Part shown: positions 35,078 through 44,127 of the stretch, in pieces
How the letters are laid out: the number at the start of each line of letters is the position of its first letter
Position numbering within the stretch: the first letter of the stretch is position 1
Origin: Myxacorys californica WJT36-NPBG1
GTDB lineage: Bacteria; Cyanobacteriota; Cyanobacteriia; Leptolyngbyales; Leptolyngbyaceae
Length of the DNA stretch: 62,549 nucleotides
Assembly (NCBI GenBank): GCA_019359315.1
Contig: JAHHHO010000031.1
Span: 1-62,549, forward strand
Reading direction: 5' to 3'
Notes under the pieces: generated by a model
Seen by the model: the letters and a program-made list of their open reading frames with translations, nothing else
Databases searched by the model: none
What the model was told of the DNA's origin: nothing
Translations under genes and position numbers: made by a program

Positions 35078-35432
35078 ACTCAGCGATGGTTGTTCAGGTC
35101 ACTAGTGATCACAATAACGCAAGGATGTCCTGACTAAACATTGCAATTCATCACGAAACTGCTGAAGGTACGGTAGAACCTCTGCCGCAGAGCATACCGT
35201 GCCCCTACTTCAATTCATCTGTGACATCCACTATCCAATCCGCTGCTACCCAAAGTGCGCGATCAGCGCAAAGCGCAAACTCCAGAGGAACCGCGAACTA
35301 GACTTGCTCTCTCATCCTCACAAAGCCGACTGTTCTCTTCACGCTCTCTGCACAAAACCCGGACGAAGCCATTACTCTTTGTATGAATAAATGACCTAGA
35401 GAGCAGTCTAAACCTGCGATGATGAGGCGCCT
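35078..35432. other. 355-bp intergenic region, bciB to response regulator
   Basis: No gene seen. The pieces TCACTAGTGATCACA (about 35100-35115) and ACGGTA...TACCGT (35171-35206 region) are small inverted repeats that may be operators. A short minus-strand promoter for bciB and a plus-strand promoter for the response regulator must lie here. Confidence 0.4.
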
Positions 35433-35804
35433 ATGAACTCAGTGTTGATTGTCGATGATAGTGTAACCGTGCGGGAGATGATTGCTGATCAACTGCGCCA
35501 AATTGGGTTTGAAGTCGCGGTCGCTGCCGATGGGGTCGATGCGATCGCGCAACTTCAAACGTCACTGCCGGATCTTGTGATCACTGACATCATCATGCCG
35601 CGCATGAATGGATATGAACTGTGTCGCTGGATTAAAAGCGATCCCAGAACTCATAGCATTCCGGTCATGATGTGTTCGATTAAGTCAGAAGAGTTCGATC
35701 GCTATTGGGGCATCAAGCAAGGCGCAGATGCTTACGTCACAAAGCCTTGTCCTCCTAACGAAATGATGAACGCAATTCAAGTTTTGCTGAACCAACGCCA
35801 CTAA
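35433..35804 (+). CDS. Single-domain response regulator (CheY-like)
   Basis: 123 residues. Receiver domain only: N-terminal acidic pocket VDDS (residues 7-10), phospho-acceptor in PDLVITDIIMP (Asp near 52), Thr/Ser pocket in PVMMCSIKS, and the conserved Lys in YVTKPCPPNEM. The Cys after Lys-Pro is as in some cyanobacterial PilG/CheY-like regulators. No output domain, so it acts by protein binding. Cognate kinase not in the window. Confidence 0.85.
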   Translation: MNSVLIVDDSVTVREMIADQLRQIGFEVAVAADGVDAIAQLQTSLPDLVITDIIMPRMNGYELCRWIKSDPRTHSIPVMMCSIKSEEFDRYWGIKQGADAYVTKPCPPNEMMNAIQVLLNQRH

Positions 35805-35828
35805 AGCAGACACGTCAAAGTAAATAGG

Positions 35829-36257
35829 TCAGACAAGCAAATAGGTCAAACAATTGTCAGGACATAAGCGAAGCGAGTTGGACTTGAGCAGATCCAAATC
35901 AATCCAGTGAGCAACTCCTTGATCGTCACCTTCGATAAACGTGAAGGACTGCTCTTGGTAGAAACGAGCGTCCACAAAATCGCATTGATAAAGCTGAACT
36001 AATTCGTGTCCGGGTTCGCCTTCAAAGGTAAAGAAGCTTTCGAGACAGCCCAAATACCGAATGTTGGTTAATTCTGCCTGAAGCTCTTCCTGAAATTCTC
36101 GTTGGAGGGCGGCTTGGCTTGTCTCCCCAAACTCCACGCCGCCGCCCAAGGCGCGGTAGAAGGTTTCTTGTTTGATCGAGTCGAACCCTTCTGATACAAA
36201 CAGACGATTGTTGTGGATAATCAAACCCAGAACAATCACGCGAATGTTTGATTTCAT
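35829..36257 (-). CDS. NUDIX hydrolase
   Basis: 142 residues from ATG 36255-36257. An upstream ATG adds a poorly conserved 16 residues. Nudix box seen as GGGVEFGETSQAALQREFQEELQAEL, with G-x5-E-x7-R-E-x2-E-E. The small fold has VIVLGLIIHNNRLFVSEGFD at the front. Substrate (nucleotide sugar or dinucleotide) cannot be told. A short direct repeat (AAATAGGTCA twice) covers the stop codon. Confidence 0.8.
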   Translation of the reverse strand: MKSNIRVIVLGLIIHNNRLFVSEGFDSIKQETFYRALGGGVEFGETSQAALQREFQEELQAELTNIRYLGCLESFFTFEGEPGHELVQLYQCDFVDARFYQEQSFTFIEGDDQGVAHWIDLDLLKSNSLRLCPDNCLTYLLV

Positions 36258-36335
36258 GAACTTACCCACACGAATTGATCTACAGCGATGTAGATCGTAA
36301 TTCAAAAGGAAGTTTCAAGATTACGAACACAGCAA

Positions 36336-36794
36336 CTAATTCAGTTGGTTATCCATAACAAAATCTGGATTATTGCTGCCCGGAACGCGCCAATCATCAT
36401 TCTCACCACCAATGATGATGCGATCGATAGTGACGTAATCTTTGTTCAGTTGCTTCAGCGAATTGATTAATACATCTAGTGCGATCGCATCGCTCGTGCC
36501 CAAGTCAAACCAACAGCGACCCCAGTTTGCGTCGTACTCAAAGTCGCCCATGTTGTGCATGACCGACATTAGCGAATCTTCAGCTGTATCGTCGTCATAG
36601 ACCATGTAGCTGAGATCGAGTCCACTATCTTGCACCTGCAAATTTTCGGCATTAAACCCGCCTAATTTACCGAGGAAAAACCAGGAGCTAAATAACTCCT
36701 CAACATACTGTTTCTCCATTTCAGACGGAATGGTGACAAACTCAATCCACATCCAAACGTTAAAAGCATCAAACTCTCGAAATTGAACTTGCAT
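36336..36794 (-). CDS. DUF3531 protein
   Basis: 152 residues. DUF3531-like signature: MQVQFREFDAFNVWMWIEF, YVEELFSSWFFLGKLGGFNAENLQVQD, YDANWGRCWFDLGTSDAIALDVLINSLKQLN. Shared by cyanobacteria and plant plastids. Function unknown. Cytoplasmic, no motif. It may follow its own promoter, since the next upstream gene is far. Confidence 0.7.
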   Translation of the reverse strand: MQVQFREFDAFNVWMWIEFVTIPSEMEKQYVEELFSSWFFLGKLGGFNAENLQVQDSGLDLSYMVYDDDTAEDSLMSVMHNMGDFEYDANWGRCWFDLGTSDAIALDVLINSLKQLNKDYVTIDRIIIGGENDDWRVPGSNNPDFVMDNQLN

Positions 36795-36879
36795 AAGTCA
36801 AAGTTAGAACATTATTCTTCGGGTCTGAATCGCTCTCACCCTAGCTTTCTCTCCTGAGAAGAAAAAATAATTGGATCAA

Positions 36880-36903
36880 TTTCCTCTCCCTAAGGAGAGG
36901 GGT
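36880..36903. repeat. Short hairpin with CCTCTCC/GGAGAGG arms
   Basis: CCTCTCC-CTAA-GGAGAGG, followed by GGGTTGGGGGTGAGG. This type of motif recurs in filamentous cyanobacterial genomes as a dispersed repeat. On the minus strand it lies just past the stop of the aminotransferase gene. Confidence 0.6.
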
Positions 36904-36942
36904 TGGGGGTGAGGACAGATCAGCTATCATTCCTCTTCTACC

Positions 36943-38223
36943 CTAACGTGTCTGAGTTGCTTTCATCGTCTTCACATAGACCTCAGCCAATCGTTGCATT
37001 GCCGTTCGCAATTCTTCATCGGTTCCGGTCAGGCTAATGCGCAGGCATTGCTGCTTGTGATCCCACGCGTCATGCAGCCCAGGGAAAAAAGTACTGCCCG
37101 GAACCACAATCACGCCCACGGACTTAAGCTGCTGGTAAAACTCCCAGTCTGTGACCGGCAGATTGTTGAGCCACAGCCAAGCGAAGATCGCCCCTTCGCC
37201 GCGATGCAAAAACCACGGCAAATCAGACGGCATGGCTTGATTCAGCGCTTCTTCAACAACCGCGATCTTTTGCTGATAGAACGGTCGAATCACGTTGACC
37301 GCAATCTCGCCCAGCGCTCCCGACCGAATCGCACGCGCCGCGATCGCTTGTCCATATCGGGGCGAATGAATGCACAAATTCGTCTGAAATGCTTCGAGAA
37401 CGCCAATAATATCCGCATCCCCGATCGCAATGCCAATGCGTTCTCCTGGCAATCCCGCTTTGGATAAACTCATGCAGTGCAGCACATTCTCCCCAAAGGT
37501 CGGAGTCATTTCTGTAAAATTAAGCGCTGGATAGGGCGGCGCATAAGCAGAATCAATTAGCACCGGAACGTCATGCGCTGCTGCTAGTGTTGTAATTTTA
37601 TTCACTTCATCGTTAGTCAGAACATTGCCCGTTGGGTTGCAAGGACGGGAGAAAATTACGCATCCAGTATGTTCGTTGATGGTGAGCCTACTGAAATCAG
37701 GGCGATACTTAAAGCGATGTGAACCTTCATCAATGTCTAATTCTGGTTTGTAGGCGATCAGCGCTTCGGGCGTGAGAGTGACACCACCATACCCGGTGTA
37801 GTCTGGACTAAGCGGCAACACAATCTTACGCAGATCACCATTCGCGGCATAACCGCCAAACGCATTTGCCGCCAGAAAATAAAGATTCTGGCTACCTGGG
37901 GTAATGAGAACATTGCGATCGGTCAACCTTAGCCCATAGCGTCGATTGAAATCTTGGACTACGGCATCAACAAGCGGTTGATATCCTTGACTTGCGCCGT
38001 ACCGACAAACTACGTCACCATAGTCAGGGCTAGCGAGCAGGTCAAAGGTGCAATCACGCCAGAGTTGCTCTACCTCTGGAAGGATCACAGGATTGCCCGC
38101 GCTAAGGTTAATAAAATTTTGTCCTGCGCCCGCTCTCAACGTTTCGATGATGTCTTTCATGATTGCCCGCACCCCAGAGAGGCGAGACATTTCGACTCCA
38201 AATTGGCTAAGCGCAGGCTTCAT
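36943..38223 (-). CDS. avtA: Class I/II PLP aminotransferase, valine-pyruvate transaminase-like
   Basis: 426 residues. PLP aminotransferase of the AvtA branch: SGVRAIMKDIIETLR, NFINLSAGNPVILPEVEQLWRD, YGASQGYQPLVDAVVQDFNRRY, ITPGSQNLYFLAANAFGG, VIFSRPCNPTGN, MSLSKAGLPGERIGIAIG with the PLP lysine. The family converts valine/3-methyl-2-oxobutanoate with pyruvate/alanine. The gene follows bioD by 29 bp on the same strand. A role in biotin or pyruvate-alanine metabolism is possible but inferred. Confidence 0.82.
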   Translation of the reverse strand: MKPALSQFGVEMSRLSGVRAIMKDIIETLRAGAGQNFINLSAGNPVILPEVEQLWRDCTFDLLASPDYGDVVCRYGASQGYQPLVDAVVQDFNRRYGLRLTDRNVLITPGSQNLYFLAANAFGGYAANGDLRKIVLPLSPDYTGYGGVTLTPEALIAYKPELDIDEGSHRFKYRPDFSRLTINEHTGCVIFSRPCNPTGNVLTNDEVNKITTLAAAHDVPVLIDSAYAPPYPALNFTEMTPTFGENVLHCMSLSKAGLPGERIGIAIGDADIIGVLEAFQTNLCIHSPRYGQAIAARAIRSGALGEIAVNVIRPFYQQKIAVVEEALNQAMPSDLPWFLHRGEGAIFAWLWLNNLPVTDWEFYQQLKSVGVIVVPGSTFFPGLHDAWDHKQQCLRISLTGTDEELRTAMQRLAEVYVKTMKATQTR

Positions 38224-38252
38224 AAAGGCAACCTCTCAAGAACAAAGCTCTA

Positions 38253-38990
38253 CTACAGCGATTCATACACAAGCGGCATCAGCCGTTCTAATTCTAAATG
38301 AGATGCAACCTGAGCCAATTTGGTACGAGCATCGCTGGGCGGAATCTCAACTGAATCCCACCCATCTGCCAAGTGAGGAATCAATCCTAGCACCGGAATG
38401 CCAGTCAACGACTGAATCAAACTTGCCGATGCCCACTGTTCTACCTCCTCGTCTGAGCAAGGCTGAACGCAACTGAGTACAATCCCTTTAAGATGCAGGC
38501 GAGACTGACGCGCCAGCGCTACGTTTGCTACTGCTTGCCCGATCGCGCCTAATTTTACCGGAACAACCAGCACCACAGGCAACTGCCAATCCCAAGCTAA
38601 ATCTGCGACGGTTGTTTCGTGAGTAATCGGCGATCCCAGCCCGCCCAAAGCTTCTACTAAAACAAAGTCTCGCCGCGATCGCAGTGCTTCAAACGCTTGC
38701 CACGCCAGTTCAGGTTGGACTCGTTTTCCCTCGCGATCGGCAGCCAGCGGGGGCGCTAACGGCGCTGCAAAATGAACAGGATTTAGTTCCTCTAGGGATT
38801 GGTCTAAGTTGAACAATCGCAAATAGTGTTCGCGATCGCCCATTCCCGTCTGAAAGGGTTTCATCATCCCTAGCGTGTGCGGAGCGCAGTAAGTTTGCCA
38901 ATAAGCGGCTAACGCAGAGGTCAACACCGTCTTACCCACATTGGTATCGGTTCCAGCAATCAAAAGGGCATTAATTGGTTTACTGAACAT
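38253..38990 (-). CDS. bioD: Dethiobiotin synthetase
   Basis: 245 residues. Forms the ureido ring of dethiobiotin from 7,8-diaminopelargonate, CO2 and ATP. P-loop LLIAGTDTNVGKTVLTSALAAYW (Walker A about 9-17), MMKPFQTGM, VEALGGLGSPI, and VVLVVPVKLGAIGQAVAN. Overlaps the kinase gene's stop by 11 bp, so the two are coupled. BioA or BioU, the preceding enzyme, is not in this window. Confidence 0.88.
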   Translation of the reverse strand: MFSKPINALLIAGTDTNVGKTVLTSALAAYWQTYCAPHTLGMMKPFQTGMGDREHYLRLFNLDQSLEELNPVHFAAPLAPPLAADREGKRVQPELAWQAFEALRSRRDFVLVEALGGLGSPITHETTVADLAWDWQLPVVLVVPVKLGAIGQAVANVALARQSRLHLKGIVLSCVQPCSDEEVEQWASASLIQSLTGIPVLGLIPHLADGWDSVEIPPSDARTKLAQVASHLELERLMPLVYESL

Positions 38991-40857
38991 TCACGTCTAG
39001 GGTAAAGTTAGTGTCCTGATTCGCAATCACATCAATCTCATAATCGCCCGATGCGCTTAGGTTCTGCTGCCACACGGCACCGCCTGTATTTTCAACTCGT
39101 CCGTCGGGATAGCGAACCACCAGCGTAGCGCCCTGACTAATGCGTACAGTGGCCAACTGTCCTTCTCTGGCATTCAAAATATAGCGCTGAATCAGCGTTG
39201 GACTGGCTTTTCCAGTGACTTGAGTGCCCTTTTGTCCCGGAGGGAAGCTAATTCGCTCGGTTTGCACCGTTGGATTGGTCGTTGGAGGTGGAGTGGTTGG
39301 GGAAGGACTAGGAGGTGGAGGCGGCGATGCAAGCTCAACGTTGAGCTTATATGCACCCTTTTGCAGACCTTTCACAGGCTTTAATTGAATCACATATTTG
39401 CCGGTGTAGGGCAGCGTTCCTGACCAACGCGGAGTCCGACTAGCTTGGGCGTCAACTGGCTGATCGTCTGGGGCTAATACGGTCATCAACACCTCTTCCC
39501 CTTGCACCGAGGCACTGAGTTCCTGCCCTTCTTGGGCTGGCACGATCAAGTTTAGCGTCTGATTCGCTCGAAGCGTGCCGTCTCGCGAGGCGCTGCCTTG
39601 CGCGAGATCTAACGTTTGACTGTACGTTACAGGTTCAGCGCTAGGCGATGGACTCGGCGTACTTGGACGAGGACTCGGCGTACTCGGACGGGGCGAGGGC
39701 GAAATCGTGGTTGTGGGAGTGGGACTCGGCTGATTAGCGGTGAGAATGCCGCGCGTAATTGCCCAGGCTCCGAGACCAACCAGCAGCACGAGTCCTGTCC
39801 CGATCGCAAAGACTGCCCACGGATCATCCCACATAGAACTCCGCGTTGGAACCGTCGGTTGTGCCCGATTCCCAAATTCGGTGGGGGTAGCGGTTGGCGT
39901 CGAGCGTCGTCCGATCGCTTGCGTTGCCATTTGCGACATATCAGGCTGAGCGGGACGAACCGCAGAAGGCGGCGGCGCGACGGGGGGCGGAGCAATAGAA
40001 GGCGGATAAGGCGCAGGGGTTCCAGGTGTTTGCAGCATCTGCATCACTTCGTTAGCAGACTGAAAGCGATCGCCCACGCGATAACTCAACATCCGATTCA
40101 AAACTTGCGCAAAGGTTGGATTCACATTTACGTAGCGCTGCCACTGCCACGTCATCGTGTTTTCGTCGAACAGTTCTTGCGGGTCTCGTCCGGTCAGCAG
40201 AACGAGGGCTGTGACCGCTAACGCATAAAGATCGCTGTTGGGATAGGCGCGTCCGGTCTGCATCTGCTCACTCGGAGCGTAGCCAAGCTTACCGACCGTC
40301 GTTTGCTGCTTAAAGGTTTCGGGGCCTTGCATCCGAGTTGCAATCTCTTTCACCACCCCAAAATCAATTAACACAGGGAGTTGGTCGCGATCGCGCAATA
40401 TCACATTATCAGGCGCAATATCTCGGTGAATGATCCCTTTACCGTGAATGTAGGCCAACACGGGCAAGACCTGCTTGACAAGCTGCAACACTTCATTTTC
40501 AGAAAACACAAATCCTTGATGTTTGCGTTCGTCGAGCAGCGTCTGATAGGTCTTGCCTTCAACGTAATCCTGCACTAAAAATAAGCGCTGATCTTCCTCA
40601 AAGGTGGCTCGAAACTGAGGGATCTGAGGATGCTCAATCTGATAGAGAATCTGTGCTTCTCGCTGAAACAGTTCTTTCGATTTATTCAGGGCGTAAGGAT
40701 TGTCCTGCGGTGGCGTCAGTTCTTTTAATGCACACAGTTCATTAAACCGCCCTTGATCTTCTGCTAAATACGTTCGACCAAAGCCGCCATGCCCCAGGAT
40801 GTTGAGAATGCGGTAGCGGTTTTGTAAGATGGTTCCGACGGAGATAGCTGGCTGCAT
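38980..40857 (-). CDS. Ser/Thr protein kinase with extracytoplasmic PPC-like domain
   Basis: 625 residues. N-terminal Hanks kinase (about 10-270): glycine loop GHGGFGRTYLA, VAIK-like CALKEL, HRDIAPDNV (catalytic loop), DFGVVKE (DFG), YAPSEQMQTGRAYPNSDLYAL. A Pro-rich juxtamembrane stretch, one transmembrane helix (AIGTGLVLLVGLGAWAI, about 350-366) and a Ser/Pro/Thr-rich stalk follow. The outside part has a domain (about 415-510) resembling bacterial PPC or CBM folds and a second one at the end. It is a transmembrane sensor kinase. The ligand is unknown. Cotranscribed with bioD and the aminotransferase. Confidence 0.83.
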   Translation of the reverse strand: MQPAISVGTILQNRYRILNILGHGGFGRTYLAEDQGRFNELCALKELTPPQDNPYALNKSKELFQREAQILYQIEHPQIPQFRATFEEDQRLFLVQDYVEGKTYQTLLDERKHQGFVFSENEVLQLVKQVLPVLAYIHGKGIIHRDIAPDNVILRDRDQLPVLIDFGVVKEIATRMQGPETFKQQTTVGKLGYAPSEQMQTGRAYPNSDLYALAVTALVLLTGRDPQELFDENTMTWQWQRYVNVNPTFAQVLNRMLSYRVGDRFQSANEVMQMLQTPGTPAPYPPSIAPPPVAPPPSAVRPAQPDMSQMATQAIGRRSTPTATPTEFGNRAQPTVPTRSSMWDDPWAVFAIGTGLVLLVGLGAWAITRGILTANQPSPTPTTTISPSPRPSTPSPRPSTPSPSPSAEPVTYSQTLDLAQGSASRDGTLRANQTLNLIVPAQEGQELSASVQGEEVLMTVLAPDDQPVDAQASRTPRWSGTLPYTGKYVIQLKPVKGLQKGAYKLNVELASPPPPPSPSPTTPPPTTNPTVQTERISFPPGQKGTQVTGKASPTLIQRYILNAREGQLATVRISQGATLVVRYPDGRVENTGGAVWQQNLSASGDYEIDVIANQDTNFTLDVNVQ

Positions 40858-41069
40858 GGTCGATTCTGTCGCTCACACTGTACAGGACAATCACTGGATT
40901 GATCCAGGAATCACTTCTTCAGGAATCTAGAGATCGAGCATTAGGTTAACCCAACTGTTAACCCAACTACTGTCTGGAACTCCAGATTTACTAGTTATAC
41001 CTCAAGGGTTGCCCTCGCTTTCAAACTCAAGTTTAGCTTTAGCTCGGGCATTCCATTCTATAACCCACT

Positions 41070-41933
41070 CTACAGACCTAAGTGCTGGCGTAATGATTGG
41101 CGCATTGTTTCAACTGGAACGGCGCGCTCCGTCCAAATTTCCAGCGCGGCAGCTCCTTGCCCAATCAACATTTCTAGACCATCGATCGTCATGCAGCCCT
41201 GCGATCGCGCCTGCTGTAAAAACAGAGTTGGATTTGGTACATAAATCAGGTCGTAGGCGATCGCACCTTTTTTTAGCTGCTGCACATCAGTGGAAGTCAG
41301 AGGCGATTGATCGATCTGCGGCGTCATGCCGATGGGCGTAGTATTGACTATCAAATCTGCATCGCTTAGCAGATCGGGTAGAGCATCCCAAGACCGCACC
41401 TGAAGATTTTCAGCAAACGGTGAACCATTCCAGCTTTGCAGAAAAGCGTTTACCTTTTCTGGATTTCGTCCGACGACTTGAATATCTGCACATCCTAACT
41501 GAGAACATCCAGCGACTACGGCTCTTGCGGCTCCACCGTTGCCGAGAATCACGGCACGGGTTGATCTCCAGTCTTTCTGTAATGCCTGTAGGGGTGCTAA
41601 AAAACCAATTACGTCTGTGTTTGTGCCACTCCAACCAACTTCGGTTCTCCAAACGGTATTTACAGATCCGATCGCGGCAGCAACATCGGTCACGCTGGTT
41701 AAGAAGGGCACGATCGCTTGTTTGTGGGGAATCGTGATGTTGAACCCTTGAAGCGCGATCGCAGCAAATCCCGAGACAGCGGCTTCTAACGTTTCGGGTG
41801 CAATTCTAAAGGGTAAGTAAACATACTCTAAGCCCATCTCCAGTAAGGCAGCGTTGTGCATGATTGGAGACAACGAATGCTCAATCGGATATCCAATCAC
41901 CCCCAGAAGTTTCGTTCTACCCGTAATTCTCAT
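41070..41933 (-). CDS. aroE: Shikimate dehydrogenase
   Basis: 287 residues. NADP-dependent reduction of 3-dehydroshikimate in aromatic amino acid synthesis. N-terminus with LLGVIGYPIEHSLSPIMHNAAL (substrate SxS motif), NITIPHKQAIVPFL (catalytic Lys), NTVWRTEVGWSGTNTDVIGF (N, T, D), and GNGGAARAVVAGC (Rossmann). C-terminus DGLEMLIGQGAAALEIWT. Its ATG (41931-41933) touches the minE stop (41934-41936), so aroE is the distal gene of a minD-minE-aroE run. Confidence 0.92.
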   Translation of the reverse strand: MRITGRTKLLGVIGYPIEHSLSPIMHNAALLEMGLEYVYLPFRIAPETLEAAVSGFAAIALQGFNITIPHKQAIVPFLTSVTDVAAAIGSVNTVWRTEVGWSGTNTDVIGFLAPLQALQKDWRSTRAVILGNGGAARAVVAGCSQLGCADIQVVGRNPEKVNAFLQSWNGSPFAENLQVRSWDALPDLLSDADLIVNTTPIGMTPQIDQSPLTSTDVQQLKKGAIAYDLIYVPNPTLFLQQARSQGCMTIDGLEMLIGQGAAALEIWTERAVPVETMRQSLRQHLGL

Positions 41934-42335
41934 TTATTCGGACGGGGCGGTTGGTTTGGGCGTAGCGGGTTCATCGGGTAGCGTGAGATCGGGCGCGACG
42001 ACCGGCTTTTCAAGTTCATCGGGTAGCGTCAGATCGGGTGCAGTGACCGGCTTTTCAGGTTCTGCTTCCGCGCGTGAGCGAATCCGGCGAATCGGCAAAT
42101 TCGCGATCAAGGCCGTTGTGCGATGATGATTTTCCAACGAAAATTCCATGCCCGTATCATCGAGTTCAACGTAGCGCAACACGACCTCTAGAATTTCCTT
42201 TCGCATGTCTTCGAGCAGATTGGGCGGTAGATCGGTGCGATCGTGGGCTAACACAAGCTGAAGACGCCGTTTGACATCGTTACGGCTATTGTCTGCCGCT
42301 CGCGGGAAAAGACGTTCTAGAAGTTCAATGAGCAT
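41934..42335 (-). CDS. minE: Cell division topological specificity factor MinE
   Basis: 133 residues. Stimulates MinD ATPase and restricts the division site. N-terminal [37 protein letters not shown] (anti-MinCD segment plus membrane targeting) and the dimerising beta-alpha-beta end (...[18 protein letters not shown]). The family norm is ~90-100 residues. The extra tail, 91-133, is acidic, Pro-rich, and contains two near-identical 15-residue repeats (94-108, 109-123) of the type E-K-P-V[11 protein letters not shown]. Downstream of minD, 69 bp apart. Confidence 0.9.
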   Translation of the reverse strand: MLIELLERLFPRAADNSRNDVKRRLQLVLAHDRTDLPPNLLEDMRKEILEVVLRYVELDDTGMEFSLENHHRTTALIANLPIRRIRSRAEAEPEKPVTAPDLTLPDELEKPVVAPDLTLPDEPATPKPTAPSE

Positions 42336-42404
42336 GATGGGTGATGAGAAGAGGCGGGTAGAGAGCGACGGGCGATATCGCCGAATGATCCATCCGAAAA
42401 AGTC

Positions 42405-43208
42405 TTAAGCTCGGTTCGAGAGCATACGGCGCAGACGAGAGAAAAACCCTTCATCCCGCACCGTAAGATCCATAAACGGCACGTGCTCACCTTCTAAACG
42501 ACGAACCACATTATCAAACCCGGTTCCGGCTTGCGATGGTGTTTCTGACAGAACTAGTGGCTCACCTTTGTTCGTCGAAACGATCACTTTTTCATCGTCA
42601 GGAATAACACCCAACAATTCTACGGCCAGGATCTCTTGTACATCGGCAACGGACATCATATCGTTCGCTTGTACCATCGCAGGTTTAATTCGATTGATGA
42701 TCAAATTAATCCGCTTAATGTTATTTGCTTCTAGCAATCCAATGACGCGATCGGCATCTCTAACCGCAGAAATTTCGGGCGTGGTGACAATAATCGCTTC
42801 TTTCGCCGCCGCGATCGCGTTTTGAAACCCCATCTCAATTCCCGCCGGACAATCGATCAGAATGTACTCATAAACTCGCGCCAGAGCATTCACCAATTGC
42901 TTCATCTGATCGGGCGACACGGCATCTTTGGTGCGATTTTGCGCCGCCGGGAGTAATGCCAAATTGTTAAACCGTTTATCTTTAACCAGCGCTTGCTCTA
43001 AGCGACACTGACCCGCCAGCACCTCAACGGCGGTGTAGACCACTCGATTTTCTAACCCCAAGAGCAGATCGAGATTTCTTAGTCCAAAATCGGCATCCAC
43101 CACAACAACTTTGCGACGTCGCTTGGCTAGTGCCATACCAAGATTTGCGGTTGTGGTAGTTTTACCCACTCCGCCCTTACCAGACGTGATGACGATGATC
43201 CGAGCCAT
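42405..43208 (-). CDS. minD: Septum-site determining ATPase MinD
   Basis: 267 residues. ATP-dependent membrane switch that recruits MinC and is driven off by MinE. Deviant Walker A with the signature Lys: TSGKGGVGKTTTTANLG (about 8-24). VVVDADFGLRNLDLLLGLE, ILIDCPAGIEMGFQNAI. C-terminal membrane-targeting amphipathic helix (FFSRLRRMLSNRA). Cyanobacteria normally have minC, minD and minE together. Here minC is not upstream; a 1.2-kb repeat-rich non-coding region lies there instead. minC must be elsewhere. Confidence 0.93.
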   Translation of the reverse strand: MARIIVITSGKGGVGKTTTTANLGMALAKRRRKVVVVDADFGLRNLDLLLGLENRVVYTAVEVLAGQCRLEQALVKDKRFNNLALLPAAQNRTKDAVSPDQMKQLVNALARVYEYILIDCPAGIEMGFQNAIAAAKEAIIVTTPEISAVRDADRVIGLLEANNIKRINLIINRIKPAMVQANDMMSVADVQEILAVELLGVIPDDEKVIVSTNKGEPLVLSETPSQAGTGFDNVVRRLEGEHVPFMDLTVRDEGFFSRLRRMLSNRA

Positions 43209-43329
43209 TGACCTTATCCGCTTCTGAAGATGAGCGTTGAGCGTTGATGGAACTCTAGGTTCACAAGTTCTCTAGAATAAACGGAAATGTGCCGCTTCAC
43301 TAGTAGACGGTGAATGTTCTGCTAACAGT

Positions 43330-43513
43330 AGCAGAAAACGAGGAAGAGAAACTAGGGATGAGGGATGAAGAACAGGGCAAATGCGTCCTAATTTTTAGTG
43401 GCATTGAGGAAAAAATTCAGAAGCAGAAAACGAGGAAGAGAAACTAGGGATGAGGGATGAAGAACAGGGCAAATGCGTCCTAATTTTTAGTGGCATTGAG
43501 GAAAAAATTCAGA
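43330..43513. repeat. Exact 2 x 92-bp tandem duplication
   Basis: Bases 43330-43421 and 43422-43513 are identical by eye. Flanking bases differ, so exactly two copies exist. Each copy contains GGGATGAGGGATGAAG-like repeats and no ORF of note. Confidence 0.9.
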
Positions 43514-43543
43514 CTTTAATTAGGGGAAAATAAGCTAAACCCA

Positions 43544-43699
43544 ATATCCCTCTTTCATCACTTCGGTAGGAGCAAAAGCTGAAAGCTTTGCTGCACCTGC
43601 GTTTTGCTCTTTTGTCATCTTCGAGCCGTCAAAATAGGAAACTCGCACTGGAGCTAGGTTTCAGAGTTCACTTCAGCGAGAGTGATGAAAGAGGGATAT
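43544..43699. repeat. Element with perfect 19-bp inverted ends
   Basis: ATATCCCTCTTTCATCACT at 43544-43562 is the exact reverse complement of 43681-43699. The interior is 118 bp. Flanking bases show no target duplication that I can see. It has the shape of a MITE or a stem-loop. Confidence 0.85.
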
Positions 43700-43902
43700 A
43701 TGACGATGAAGCTAAAGTCGCCGAGCAAACTGGGTGAACCTTCTAACGAGACGACTACTCCACGGGTGTCAGCAGCCGACCCTTCTCGAAGCGAAGCTAG
43801 ACGACTGGCTATATCATCCTTTACAGAGTTGGGCAGAACACAGCTTCCCATTAACAGAGTTCAGTACTAGATTTCAGACAAGTATTATTGGCTTATTGTC
43901 TC

Positions 43903-43938
43903 ATCCCTCTATTGATCAACTGATCAATAGAGGGATGG
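43903..43938. repeat. Perfect 17-bp hairpin (2-nt loop)
   Basis: Arms 43903-43919 and 43922-43938 are exact reverse complements with loop AC. The ATCCCTCT start of the arm is shared with the inverted-end element at 43544. Confidence 0.85.
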
Positions 43939-44127
43939 AAGTTGGTAGTTAGGAACTAAGACTCAATCAAAACGATTGCCAAGCACAAGGAAACTCCATC
44001 AAGAGACATAGTTAAGTAAGGTGCATTGCCAACGGTCATTAATCAGCTAAGGCATGCGCGACGAGTGCCAAGGCATAAGTACCAAGATATTGAGGAGCCA
44101 CGTGTAAGGTGAAAGTTTTAAGCAGGG

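Noticed and set aside
35199-35390. 63-residue plus-strand frame before the response regulator
   Set aside because: No ribosome site, biased composition and no known family.
43682-43870. Short frames in the minD-rpsU block
   Set aside because: They overlap each other on both strands, contain part of the 19-bp inverted end and have no known domain.
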